64,000 bases of DNA from positions 1,116,001 through 1,180,000 of the forward strand of contig CALYLX010000128.1 in NCBI GenBank assembly GCA_944990035.1. Direction: 5' to 3'. A program made the position numbers and the translations under genes. Positions 33,387 to 44,510 of this stretch are shown here, piece by piece. This DNA comes from Clitopilus passeckerianus. Its lineage: Eukaryota; Basidiomycota; Agaricomycetes; Agaricales; Entolomataceae. Numbering within the stretch: position 1 is the first letter of the stretch; every line of letters starts with the position of its first letter. Under the pieces are notes generated by a model. It saw nothing but the letters and a program-made list of their open reading frames with translations. It did not search any database and had not been told where the DNA came from.

Positions 33387-36300
33387 ATGTACTTGAGTAC
33401 GATTTCTACTCTGATCGCCTCCTTAGGGGTGGTGCAAGCCATCACCTGGACTGCCACGCCCTTTAACCCTCCCGCAATTCCTCTTGCTGTCAAGTCACCC
33501 TACTTGTCGACCTGGCTCGCTCAAGGAGCAGGTATGCACATACAGCGCTGCTGTAAACATCAATTTCGTATGCTCATTTTCTCTAGGTGCGGCGTTGAAT
33601 GATGCTTGGCCGACCTTCTGGACTGGTTCCGTATGTCACGTTGCATTGTTTCACTCAGCTCTCTAAATCACCTCTAGATCCTCGGATGGGCGGGTCTTAT
33701 AAAGGTAGATGGAAAGGCGTACAGCTTCCTCGGCCTTCCCGTTGTGCCTGGAGCGGCATTTACGAAGGCGGTTCAGAAATCTTCAAAGGTTGGAACCCCG
33801 AGATTTGAATGCCATGAAAGTTGAAACTGAAGCTCTGCGCCTCAAGTTTACTGCCACACAAAGTGTTTTCGTCCTGTCGGCTGGTCCTGTTGATCTCACA
33901 GTCACCTTCTTGAGCCCGGTTGAGGTAGGAGCTCAGATATTGACACTGGGAAGCAAATTAAACTTCGCTGTCATAGCCAAATGACCTCGTCAAGCAGTCT
34001 ACCCCTTTGTCATACCTGGCTGTCTCGGCCAAGTCAACGGACGGAGGACCTCATTCCGTACAAGTGTACTCTGATATCAGCGCTGAATGGGTCTCTGGCG
34101 ATAATGGTCTAGTGGCTAATTGGACGACGACCACTGGTAACATACTCACGCACCAAGTGCAATTGCAAAGCCAATCGCTCTTCTCTGAGATCAATGACCA
34201 TATTCAGCGTGAGTATCTTTCTCACTCGTCACTTTTCGCCCTGTACTCTGTACTGATATCTTCGATCCTAGATGGTTCTGCTTACTACTCGACTTCTAAT
34301 GTATGTGAAGCTGCTGCGAGTGTCTGTGTTGTACTCATCAGTCACATAGGCCTTTGGCGCTACCTATCAAACTGGGGCGGACGTCGCTGTTCGTGCCCAA
34401 TTCATCAACAATGGTCGCCTTCCCAATACCAAGGACACCAGTTTCCGAGCAATCAATAACAACTGGCCTGTGTTCGCGTTCGCCCATGACCTTGGCTCCG
34501 TGACGGGTGCCACAGCACCTGTAGTTGTTTCCGTTGGTCACGTACGTGATCCCGAAATCAAGTACATCGTTGCTGGCGGAGGTTTCCAATCCCGAAGCGG
34601 CTACTTCTGGAGTCAATACTCGACCGTTTCTGCCATGGTGGGCAACTTTTCCCGTCATATGTGCATGCGTGTTGACTCCAAATGCAGATTAGCGCATTCT
34701 TGGGAGACTATAACAATGCACTGTCACGCGCAAACGCCTTCGATAGCAAGATCGATACTGACTCTCGTAAAGTATCTGCTGACTATGCTGGTATTACTGC
34801 CCTATCGGTTCGCCAAGCGCTTGCCGCAATTGAGATCACTATCGTGAAGAACTCGGATGGTACTTGGAATACTGCTGACCCTCTCATCTTCATGAAAGGT
34901 CAGGAACCTTGCTTCGGATGTACGGCCGCATTATGCTGACCCTTTCTTCCAGAAATATCTTCCAATGGGGTAGGTTGAATACATGCATGTTTCAGGCGCG
35001 TTAAATCACCGATTGAATAGAATATGAACACTGTCGATGTGATCTTCCCCGCATGGCCAGGATTTTTGTACACCAACCCGCAGCTCGGGAAATATCTCCT
35101 TGAGGCCTTGTACAGGTATCAGGAGAGTGGTCAATACCCTAACAAGTGGAGCATTCATGATCTCGGTATGTATGATTTATATTTCTATCTTTTCACGCCG
35201 AGTGTTAGACGCTGCTTACATCCAGGTGCACACTATCCTCAAGCTCTTGGTCACAATGATGGAGGGGATGAGGCTATGCCAGTCGAAGGTTCGTGGAGAA
35301 GCTTACTTTCGTTTGTTTGTCTCACAAGAATCCAGAGAGTGGAAATATGTTGATCATGGCGTTGAGTTACGCTCAGAAGACTGGCGACAAGTCGCACCTC
35401 AGCAAATACGTTAGTTCCGACTTATTTTTCCCTCCGCTGACTGCCTCGACCTAAACCTCTTTGGCAGAATCGCTTGCACGATCAATGGACCCAGTTCCTC
35501 ATCACTGACTCCCTCATCCCTGCCAATCAGCTCAGCACCGATGACTTCGCGGGTCACCTAGCCAACCAGACGAATCTCGCAATCAAAGGTATCATTGGGA
35601 TTAAAGCCATGTCTCAAATCGCCGCTCTGCTTGGTGATTCAGCAAGAGTGCCAATTACTCGGTGAATTGCCCATATAACGATTTCCATTTTTCATCCCTG
35701 CTCATTGAATCGAACAGTCCATCGCCGCCGACTACGTTAGCCGCTGGCAGACTTTGGCCGCGTCGAACACTGGACAGCATCTCACTCTTGCTGTACGTCA
35801 TTGTCTTGACCACCCTGGCTTTGACCCTGAACTCACTGTTACGGCAGTACAATGATCATGCAAGGTAACGTCTTGCATTGATGCCGAGGTTGCCAAACAG
35901 CCTGACCTTCGATAGCTGGGGTTTGGCTTACAACCTCTTCGCTGAGAAGCTCCTCAAGATAAGCATTTTCCCGCAATCCGTCTACCAGATGCGTGAGTAG
36001 CTCCTATCCTTCTTCGATCATCGCACAGCGTTCTCATTGTTCAATCCATCAGAAACTGCGTGGTACAAGACTGTTGCACGTAAGTATCCAATTATATATC
36101 CTCGGCGTCTGATCATAACACCCTTCTCATTCGATCTTTAGGGTCCTTCGGTATTCCCCTTGATACTCGGTAAGCCGTTCTTCCATTGTTCTCAACCGAA
36201 GCGTCGCGTCTCATCTTGACTCAGGCATACTTACACGAAGACAGGCGAGTGAACTCCGTAGTCACCGGTGAACGGCTGAACTCAACGCCTCCATAGATTG

Positions 36301-36606
36301 GGAGATTTGGACTGCTGCGATCATGACCGATACTGCCACTCGTGACTTGTTTATCAGTTCAGTCAAGAAATTCGCCTCTTCTGGCACCAGTTCTCAGCCT
36401 TTCGGCGATTGGTACGAAACCACGGACGGGCATGCTGAAGGCTTCCGCGCTCGCCCGGTCGCTGGTGGTCATTTGGGTAAGCCAAGGTCATACTATGCCT
36501 TCGATGACTGATGCTGATCCCATATCACTCTTCTAGCATTCGTAAGTGTATGCCTTTCATTGTACAGGCGCTGTCTCATATCAAATGTTTTTAGCTTGTC
36601 ATTTAA
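33387..36606 (+). CDS. Secreted glutaminase, GtaA type (copy 2)
   Basis: A paralogue of the 27709-30577 gene with the same domain order and mostly the same intron positions. It starts [19 protein letters not shown] (signal peptide) and [20 protein letters not shown]. Matching parts include [88 protein letters not shown] and GDWYETTDG. It ends GGHLAFLVI with TAA at 36604-36606. Near 35641-35660 the frame breaks if the donor used in copy 1 is kept; a donor six codons in (GTGCCA at 35647) keeps the frame and loses about four residues. The intron 36245-36296 begins GCGAGT, so it is GC-AG. Probably functional. Confidence 0.82.
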
Positions 36607-38330
36607 ACGGAGCAGCTCGTCGTATGAACTACTAACCGCAATGAAGTATACGTATCATTTACCACTGTTCAGAATTTCTATCGAATTATCATCTTGAATG
36701 AATGTATAAATTGGAATAGATTGTATGAATCATGTTGCATGTCCGAGGCGTTGCAGATGCAGGATGCTTTCAGGATGCTTTGAACCCTTAATCGTGGTTG
36801 AGCGCTGAGCCGACGAGCTCACAAGAGTTGGGAGCGGCAAATGCCAAACGGGTTTGATCACAAATGACTAGATTTGGCATTTTTTTCAGTACTTTAAAGG
36901 AGTCAAACTATAGATTTGCTTTGAATTGCTCTAATTATACAAACATATCCATTCAATGCTAGTTATGGGGGAATTAAGGCAACTCCGAAGACTGGCATAC
37001 TGCCTTAATCCGTAACCTGCAAAAAAGCTTGTCAGCAATGGAAGACCTGTGCTCGTTATTGTGATGAAACCCTGAATGGCTCTGAGCGTCTTACTGAGAT
37101 CATATTCATTTGCGAGGAGACACGAGCACGCATCGCATAATGATTCAGAGTTTCCTGGATGGGGTGCTTACCAAGGGTTCTGGTCCACTGTCAGGGATGG
37201 TAGGGCGAGACGCCGAGCACGGTATGACCCCGGACGCTAGGTGCCTACCGCGCTATCAGCCACACATACCACCTTTGGTTCAGTTCAGGACGTATGGCGT
37301 GCATCCGTCGTGTGTACACTCTCCAGGGACAGTTTTAGTGCTTGTCGAGGAGGAGGTTGACATGTGGGTGACAGTTACTCCGGTGATTAGACCGGTAACT
37401 AACGCGCCTGAGCTAAGCTTGCATTTGTTTGTTCCATCCGTTTGATAGCCTTCGCCATAGGTTCTGTATGTCACCTCTGAATAGAGAAGGAGAAGACTGT
37501 TGTAAATTGCTGACGGCACCGAATTGAAAAGGATGGAAAGGACAGAGACGGGGCCGAACAGCTGTAAATTGAGGGCGTAGGGGGTTTCACCTGGAACAAT
37601 GGCATTGGACGTGGTTCTCTATGAACATTGTCATTTATGACGCTTGGTGTAGGCACGCGAACTTGCAGGTGGGTTCAAGGCACGATGCGTTCTGGCCTTA
37701 GTTCAGCAGAGGAAGCCATAACCTGGTTGCTCTTGATGAGAGAACAATGTGCATTTGTCGAAGCATCCAGCTGCGTGAGTAATAATCAAGAAAGGAACCA
37801 ACGCTTCTGTGGTTGGAGACGCTCGACGGGTGTCACATCAACGAAGAAGCAGAATTGGTCTAGGGGTTCTGTGCCATCCATTGCGTGTTTCTAGGACGTG
37901 TCAAGGATGGGTCCATAAGTCATCGCCTTTGAGAGGAACCTGACAGGAAAATACGACGGGAAAGATAGGAAGGACTAGATGAAGAACATGAGGACAATGG
38001 GAATTGTCACAGCATCATGGAAGTTGAGCGGGTATGTGTAAGTAGACGACTTATCCCCAGGTAAAGTGGGATTCGCGCAGATAAATTAATGATTCAATGA
38101 TCGTGGCGTATCAGTCAACGTGAATGGTTCCTCCAGTATCAGAGCACTCCAAGTGACTGGTCATGGGCGCATAGAGCTGACTGATATTTTGTGAGAGGAA
38201 ACACGGAAATGGCTGACTCGTTGTGGGAAGGGGTCGGAACACGCGCCGCTGCAAACTAGGGACACCCAAATTGGTAAATGTTTCGGGGATAAAAGCGTAG
38301 TTGAGCTTTCCTAATTGGGGATAGATTAAC

Positions 38331-38340
38331 TCCACGTGGA
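38331..38340. promoter_or_regulatory. Palindromic E-box upstream of orphan gene
   Basis: The 10-bp palindrome TCCACGTGGA contains CACGTG, the core bound by bHLH regulators such as Pho4 and Cbf1 in yeasts. It is 134 bp upstream of the start at 38474. Confidence 0.45.
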
Positions 38341-38421
38341 ATTATTCGCGTCCTGGTAAGGATCTCGATCCAAATTAGGTTTGCCCGCCATTGTCCTTGT
38401 CCCGACATGTTTTTCTGTCCG

Positions 38422-38428
38422 TATATAA
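38422..38428 (+). promoter_or_regulatory. TATA box of the orphan gene at 38474
   Basis: TATATAA, followed by GG, lies 46 nt before the ATG. A C/T-rich stretch follows it at 38450-38470, where transcription may start. Confidence 0.6.
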
Positions 38429-38473
38429 GGCCTGTCACGGCTTAGGCTCAGTCATTCTTTCCCCCTTGTCCAA

Positions 38474-39205
38474 ATGTCCATCTTCGAGCGTCCGGACTCT
38501 CCTCCCCCTCGCGCTCCCTCGCCAGAAACACAACCAGCACCTTTGCCTTCACCTCATCTTCGCGCAAGGCTACGCCCGTCTTCTAGCCAGCAATCCATGG
38601 CGAGCAATCAATCACATATACTATCACCTCGCACTCCTCCCGGGCTTTCTCCCTTCCCTTCTCAGGGAAAAACAAGATCCATAATCTACCAACGCTCCTA
38701 CGACCATATTAGGGATCACAAGGTCTCTCCAACCTCACGGGACTTCGCTAGTGCAGCGACTAAACACCCGAGACTACGGACGCGTTCAACTCACAGTACC
38801 ACGCCTCCCTCTCCACCTCAATTCCTCCAGGTTCCCGTTCCATCGAGCCCACACGGGTCTGAGTTTGCACCACATCGTCGCACACTCTCCAATGCACAAC
38901 CGTATCGTTCACCACCGGCCAGTCCTACGCTGTCTTCCCCACCCCCACCAGTACCTCCCATCCCTGCCTTCGTCCTTGACGCCATGGCGGAAAAGAAATC
39001 AAGCAGCCCTCCTAAGCCAATGCCTGTCATGCCTATCCAGCTCCCTGACCTCGACAAAATTCCGCCTCTCTCTGAGGGCAAAACATTACCGCGGAAGACT
39101 AGCCTTGCCTCCATCGACGAAAAAGGGAGATGCAAAGGCATGACATGTCTCAAGTTCTTCACTCTTCGAAATACGAAGCGGAGACCCCAGACCGCCAACA
39201 CGTAA
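38474..39205 (+). CDS. Orphan proline/serine-rich protein
   Basis: A single-exon 243-aa ORF. I do not recognise a family. It is about one third proline and serine, with many SP/TP dipeptides (DSPPPRAPSPE, SPPPPVPPIPA) that could be kinase or SH3 targets. The C-terminus is more ordered, with TSLASIDEKGRCKGM and CLKFFTLRNTKRRP, and may be a conserved basic anchor. No signal peptide or membrane segment is visible, so it is probably cytosolic or nuclear. The TATA box and E-box just upstream support a real promoter. The overlapping antisense ORF at 38818-39201 is taken as a shadow. Confidence 0.6.
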   Translation: MSIFERPDSPPPRAPSPETQPAPLPSPHLRARLRPSSSQQSMASNQSHILSPRTPPGLSPFPSQGKTRSIIYQRSYDHIRDHKVSPTSRDFASAATKHPRLRTRSTHSTTPPSPPQFLQVPVPSSPHGSEFAPHRRTLSNAQPYRSPPASPTLSSPPPPVPPIPAFVLDAMAEKKSSSPPKPMPVMPIQLPDLDKIPPLSEGKTLPRKTSLASIDEKGRCKGMTCLKFFTLRNTKRRPQTANT

Positions 39206-40236
39206 CGATGGGCAACACGAACGCCTCTTGGATGACTTCATTTCTTGGACGTGCATTATTAGTCGCGCCTCTGGCATTTTTCTTGGACGAGCTATCACGA
39301 TAACGTATCACTCCTCATACTGTACACATTCTTTCACCATGACTCCACCTCATTAATTCACTCTTTTACTCATTCTTTTACTTTATTTTCAAGCATCGCG
39401 CAAAACATGAACCCCACTCTCGTTTTGTTGTTTAATTACTGGGCTATTTGCCATACGCATTCGTTACTTATTCCCTCCTTTTTTGAGCCAATATGTGTGC
39501 TGTCGTGCTCATCACCCAATTTTGTACATACATTAGAACCCAGAATTAATAGTGTAGTAGTAATGACATACCCCGTTGAAGTCTTTCAACCAAAGCCTGC
39601 GTTTGGAGTATGCTCCTGAAAAGGCAACCTCAACGATCTGCGATTCAAGAAGCCACGACACTCCGCCGATGCCGGACAACTTGAACGTGTACTGACAGCT
39701 TGACTTGACATTAAGTACCAGCAGTGTCTTCCTTTCGAACTCTCGGTGCTGGAGGATCTTGGAACGATTCGTTGCTGGCAGGTAGCAGGGGAATCTTCGA
39801 GGATCTCTGTTGCCCTTCATTACTTCCACATTATCACCTGGGCCACATTCGGACGGAATCATTTCGCCGAACTCCTGTCACAGTGCTTGAGCTGGTTGAT
39901 CAGTCTACGCTTGGACCTTCGTATTCCAGTTGGGCAGTACACTGCATTGAGAGCCTCATGGTAGAAACCAATCATGGCGCCCAGGACCATCTCATCGTCA
40001 CTAGGAGACTGGCGGAGCCACCATCATGATCATGGCTGTTCCTTCGCAATCAAGCAAGGTTAAAAGCACCTGCTTCTCGAATGGGTCCTCACCGTATCCT
40101 GCAGGCGTATTTCTCACCAGCCTGACTCGGACTTACATCTCAGTTTCATCTGATATCAGGTGTGTTCTGCGAAATTTTTGCTCTCGGTGATATCTCGAGG
40201 AATATTAATGAATTATTCAAGATCATATCTTCGGTG
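39206..40236. other. Intergenic between two orphan genes
   Basis: This stretch of 1031 bp has no recognised gene. The minus strand has a 109-aa ORF (39862-39533) with a plausible beta-rich segment (YTFKLSGIGGVSWLLES) that ends at a possible donor. It has no partner exons I can support, so it may be a gene remnant. The first 200 bp are an AT-rich 3' UTR. Confidence 0.35.
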
Positions 40237-40797
40237 ATGAATTCTGGCGTTGTCTCAACCCCTTCCTCCACTCCTAACGTGGCTTTCATCGCCGTGGTTC
40301 TTTTGGCTGTACTCGTTGGCCTCCTCTTCGTGTTTTCAATCTTTTGGAACCGCTTTGCGCGGAGCACTCTTGTGCCAGATCCTGAAAATGGAGGACTGAA
40401 AACGAACAAGGGTCTGGTCGGCCCTCAGCGGCAGAACTCGTTATCAGCACCGGCTCCTCCGCCGTACCCTGGTCACAACCTCACGATCCTCCCGCCCCCT
40501 CCCGCCTATCTCTCGTCTGATTCGCAAAATGTCCAAACCCATTCTCCTAGCGCGTCATATTTGACTCGGGAGCGTTCCCACACTGAAAGCGGGGCATTTC
40601 TCCTTTTCGTCGTACCATCCGAGGTCCCGTTGTACTCGCCGTCGGAAGCCTCGCCATCCCTGTACTCACCCACACGGGTGTCAGCACCGTCATCGGCACC
40701 AGTAGGGATCGCTGTCCCTAGCCCTGCTGCAGATTCCTCCGATCCCGCCTCTCCGAATCTGGAGCCTCGGCAAAGTCAAAACGTGCCACAAACGTAG
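40237..40797 (+). CDS. Orphan single-pass membrane protein
   Basis: An ORF of 186 aa from the ATG at 40237 (an in-frame ATG at 40162 would add 25 residues). A short, uncharged Ser/Thr/Pro-rich N-terminus is followed by one strong transmembrane helix (FIAVVLLAVLVGLLFVFSIF) and a basic stop-transfer (WNRFARS). The rest is a proline/serine-rich cytosolic tail with PPPYP and PPPAY, which fit PPxY/WW-binding motifs. Small fungal membrane adaptors with such tails are common. No family is assigned, and the upstream limit of the gene is uncertain. Confidence 0.5.
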   Translation: MNSGVVSTPSSTPNVAFIAVVLLAVLVGLLFVFSIFWNRFARSTLVPDPENGGLKTNKGLVGPQRQNSLSAPAPPPYPGHNLTILPPPPAYLSSDSQNVQTHSPSASYLTRERSHTESGAFLLFVVPSEVPLYSPSEASPSLYSPTRVSAPSSAPVGIAVPSPAADSSDPASPNLEPRQSQNVPQT

Positions 40798-42381
40798 TGA
40801 TCGTTCCGAAGGTAACGAGCCTTTCATTACTTGGCCATGAAACCATAAAATCATTGCCAGCTCACCAGCCCGCCGCCCGGTGATGCCACCTCACAGCGAA
40901 GGCAGCCTCATGTCGTTTTTACCCAGCCTCGACGACCATACTTTACCGTTTACGGCTCGAATATTATGCTACCTGCCGGGCCCTTTCATGGGGCTTGCCC
41001 TGATTCAATTGAACGATGGATTCACTCCCTATCACGCTGCCCTGGATCACAAGCTATCACAAGCAACGTCGTTAAGCGCAACTTAAAGACGGACCTCGCC
41101 GATGACTCCGACCAATCGGCTTGATATCTCGACTAATCACAAACACCATCGATATCTCGTCCTCCTTAACAAATTCCGGGATTCGGAACGAAGAGCCTAC
41201 CAGTTCAGACCTTACTTACACGTTATGTCAGTAACATGACTATTAGGTCGACCTGTGAATACATTTCACGCTTAAAATTCTAATATTTGAAATCCTGTGA
41301 GAGCTTGCCTTTGCCTTGACTTCGCCAAACCAGCGATTCGAGGCTAAAAGGGCTGAGTTGGAAAATGGTCCTGCAGAAGCCTTTGGTACGCGACAGGGCG
41401 CTGCAGCATTTTTATACATACCAACCAGTCAAATCAAACAGGAACAAAGGGAACTCCTCGGAGATTGTACATGGATCCCGCTGATAAAAAGTCCGTGTGG
41501 ACACCTTCAATGCAGGCGGATGCGCCACACCGTGTAATGAAGTATTTTATACTGCCCTATTTCATATATAATCTCGGTATCGTCAGGCCTTTGCTCTTCC
41601 ATGTGATCTTGGACAACCAACTGAAGTCCAGGAAGGGGAGGAAGTCGAAGACGAATCCGGCGTTGTGAAAACGCCTGAAAGTGGTAACTCGTTGCTAATG
41701 TTGAGGATATAACGCGACTCTTCATGTATCCTGTCACGGACAAGTATGTCTTCCGAACAGCCGCAACACAAAATATCGACTGTTAAGATGGCATGAGAGG
41801 TTGCAGCGCCATTAGGCATATGTCGCTGGTCCGGACTCTATTGACATCTGAAGACTGGAGATATGTTGCGAATGGGAAGATTTCAGAACCGAGTTCAAGG
41901 AACCATATACTTATGTTTGAATTTTACGGTTACCCGTCCCCCATAATGTCATCACTCGACATCGTCAATCACTGTGCCAAGCGACCGACAGAGCTAACAG
42001 CTTCACCCAGCACCGAAGGCTGCGGAGTTGGTAGATTCCAGTCCATTGGAGCAGGGGTCGAGCCGGTCGGGGCGGGGGCTTGGTGCGATCTAGGGAACTC
42101 CCTCAATTCACATGTATGGGAACTGAAGAGAAAGGGAACAATGGCGACTGGGGAAGCCGATATGGTGCGCAAACAGTCAGCAATTGGATTGCAGGAAAAC
42201 GACTCGACACATATTAGAAAGCAGAAAATCAAGCATAAGGATACACAAGACTAATCATGAATGCAATGATTAATATGGTAGAGACGTGTTAGAAAAAAGC
42301 ACCCTACCAGTTACACTAACGAGACAGCCCACGAATCTGGTACTCAAGTAATAGTATTAGCGATCAGCAAGAAAGTAAAAA
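40798..42381. other. Gene-poor stretch before the WTAP-like gene
   Basis: These 1584 bp contain scattered ORFs on both strands (longest 153 aa at 41793-42254, plus). None has domain signals or convincing splice partners. The region includes the 3' UTR of the minus-strand gene ending at 42382. Nothing else is supported. Confidence 0.4.
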
Positions 42382-43650
42382 TCAAAGTCCCATGCGTTCC
42401 GCCAACGTCCGGTCACCTACCATAGGGTCATTTGATACATTCAAGGCTTGTTCGCGCTCATGCCTTCGAGGTTGACTGCCTCGGGTCGGCCCTCGTCCTT
42501 CGTGGTGTCCATTGCGCCTCGGAGGTTTATGTCGCTCTCGGTCACTACGATCCCTGTCGTTCCTCTCCCTTCCACCACTGACACCGTTGTCGACTCCACC
42601 TCCGCCCCTGCGGTCGCCGCCTCTTCTGTCTCTGTCGCGTTCACGTCCGTGTTCGCGTTCAGGATCTCTTTCCCGACCTCTGTCCTGACGAGGTGACGGT
42701 GCCCGTGCTGTTTGCTCGTCCTCCACATCCATCCTATGGTGATTGCTGGGCTTACTCCTTGAATCAGGATGGCCACGAGCCTTAAAGTTTCGGGTCTCGG
42801 AGCCTCTGGATGCGCGATGCGAATGGGAAGAAGACGGTCCATTGGGTCGCGACGACCTGGGAGGGGATTGCACATCTGACAAGCGAGGCTTCTTGTGAGC
42901 TCTAGGTCCAGTGGGTGGCAGTTTGGAGTTGTCTGCAGAGTGCGAGGGTGGCAATGGGTGGTATGAATTATTCGGTGACCGAGAGTAGGATTTGCTATCG
43001 TCTGATTTCAAAGTAGGTCGTGCGGAGGCCATAAAGTTGTCATACGTCTTGTCGAGTTCGGCTCTAGAAGACAATAAGCGCCATAAACTATACTTACAGT
43101 CGATGAAACCATGTACTGGAGTGTGGTAATGACTTGATGTGATTCTAGGGTGATATGTGTGTGATCAAATGAGCTTTAGGAGGATATACAAAGAGCAGGA
43201 CCACGAACCCCGCAGCGCATCTTCAAGTTTTGAGACCAATCTTCTCAGACCCCGCACTTCTTCCTTCAGCTTGCCTGTCTCTCCGAGCTTTAGTAGGTCA
43301 TACAATTCGTCATTTTCCTCTTGCAAAAGCCGAGCCTTTTGTGTAAGAGAGTCTGCAACGGTGCCATGGGAAGTATTGGGCCCGGTCAGTCCGGCGTGAA
43401 GATGAGGAAGCAACACAGAGACAAGGGCAGGTGGTAAGGTGACAGGATCTTCTCCAGAGGTGATCGGTTGGGTATTCAGGGCGCGTCGTAAGTGTGCAAC
43501 TTCGTCCTACAAGAATATTATCAGCTCTGTTTACTGTACGTACTCCGTTTTGCGGCAATAGTGAGTACTCACGGTCAACTCAGCAAGCTGCTGGTCACGC
43601 GTCCTCAATAGCGTTTCCAGTTCAATTTCACGAGCAGTAGGAAGTTCCAT
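42382..43650 (-). CDS. Coiled-coil nuclear protein, WTAP/Mum2-like candidate
   Basis: Four minus-strand exons (43650-43573, 43506-43209, 43144-43117, 43063-42382) join in phase to 361 aa. The first half is coiled coil: IELETLLRTRDQQLAELTDE, ARLLQEENDELYDLLKLG, KLKEEVRGLRRLVSKLEDAL, ESHQVITTLQAELDKTYDNF. Its register resembles the WTAP/Mum2 family (an ENxEL followed by a long E/K helix), the scaffold of the m6A mRNA methyltransferase. The second half is disordered, rich in Arg, Ser, Asp and Glu, with R-D/R-E runs (RDRGRERDPEREHG), typical of splicing-linked proteins. It ends DRTLAERMGL. The family call is tentative; any RS-like coiled-coil protein could look similar. Confidence 0.6.
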
Positions 43651-44510
43651 AGTGTAGAGGCTCGGATGAGAGGATCAAGCAGCAAGAAATACGCAGAACG
43701 GATGGTTAGCACCCTTGGATCATAGGCTAAGGTCAACACCCATGGAGCGGGTGTTCAAATGATCACGGAAATTACGCGAACTAAATATCAACGGTCCCTA
43801 ATATCGCCTCTATCTCGTGTTCTCAACACTATTATTCTTCAGAAATCTTGAAATATTCAAGGCGCACTCTCCGAGCCCATGCATTCGTAAACGGACTGGC
43901 TGGCTGTCGTGGCTGGTATTTATTTTCGATGGGTGGGCTCACACATTATCGGGCTTGGTATCACAAGGCAGGCCGAAGATTGAATTAATCCATAGTCTAT
44001 TCTGCATCCTTCTGACGGCCTGACGGCTTTCTCGAACGAGTCCATCTGGTCCTGATCCTCCTCCCAAACTGTAAATCCTGCGTGGTCGTCTTCATGTTCT
44101 ACTCAAGGTGGCCATTACATAAGGCTTGCTCACAACAAAGACAAATAAACGCGCTTGAGGTCGCTCGAAATTTTTGAACTCGTTTCTTCTCCAAGAGACC
44201 CTCTGATTCGTGCTTGAGCATCATATTGACTCAAGGTGAGGTTTATTTCTTCTTTCGACTGTCATTTTCGGTGATGTCAACATTATTCACACTGTATGAA
44301 CGCGTGTGTTGACTTACGCACGCGTCGTGAGTTTTTTCTACAACGGTAGCTGAGCCTTTTAATTTTATCTTCTCCTTCATTACCCTATGAATTCAAAGCT
44401 AATACCAGTCTTCTCTCCACAGGCATCGGTGCTTATTTCATGTACATACTCACAGAATGTCATCCTTCAGAGATCTGAGAATAAACCCCATGATATTTCT
44501 CATCCATCAT
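43651..44510. other. Intergenic upstream of the WTAP-like gene, with two MluI boxes
   Basis: These 860 bp lie between the WTAP-like start and the STEEP1-like stop, both minus strand. Two ACGCGT sites (44299-44304 and 44319-44324) lie as an inverted pair (ACGCGTG/CACGCGT). They overlap a GTCAACA/TGTTGAC inverted pair (44275-44281 and 44306-44312). ACGCGT is the MBF cell-cycle site in yeasts. No gene was seen. Confidence 0.4.

Larger units (their letters stand above)
36607..38473. other. Gene-poor stretch after glutaminase copy 2
   Basis: These 1867 bp hold no recognised gene. A minus-strand reading across about 37579-37280 has a hydrophobic part (FGPVSVLSILFNSVP) and a Thr/Ser-rich part with two cysteines near its end (GECTHDGCTPYVLN). 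No start, upstream exons or family could be supported, so it may be a gene fragment. Near 36758 the unit CAGGATGCTTT occurs twice in tandem. The last 150 bp look like a promoter for the next gene. Confidence 0.4.

Noticed and set aside
27709..36606. Secondary-metabolite cluster
   Set aside because: No polyketide, peptide or terpene synthase, cytochrome P450 or dedicated regulator is present.
38818..39201. 127-aa antisense ORF over the proline-rich orphan
   Set aside because: Low-complexity shadow; the plus-strand ORF has promoter elements and a longer reading.
39876..39965. Possible tRNA-like segment in the 39-40 kb gap
   Set aside because: No B-box (GGTTCRANYCC) or acceptor-stem pairing was found here or in the other gaps checked by eye.
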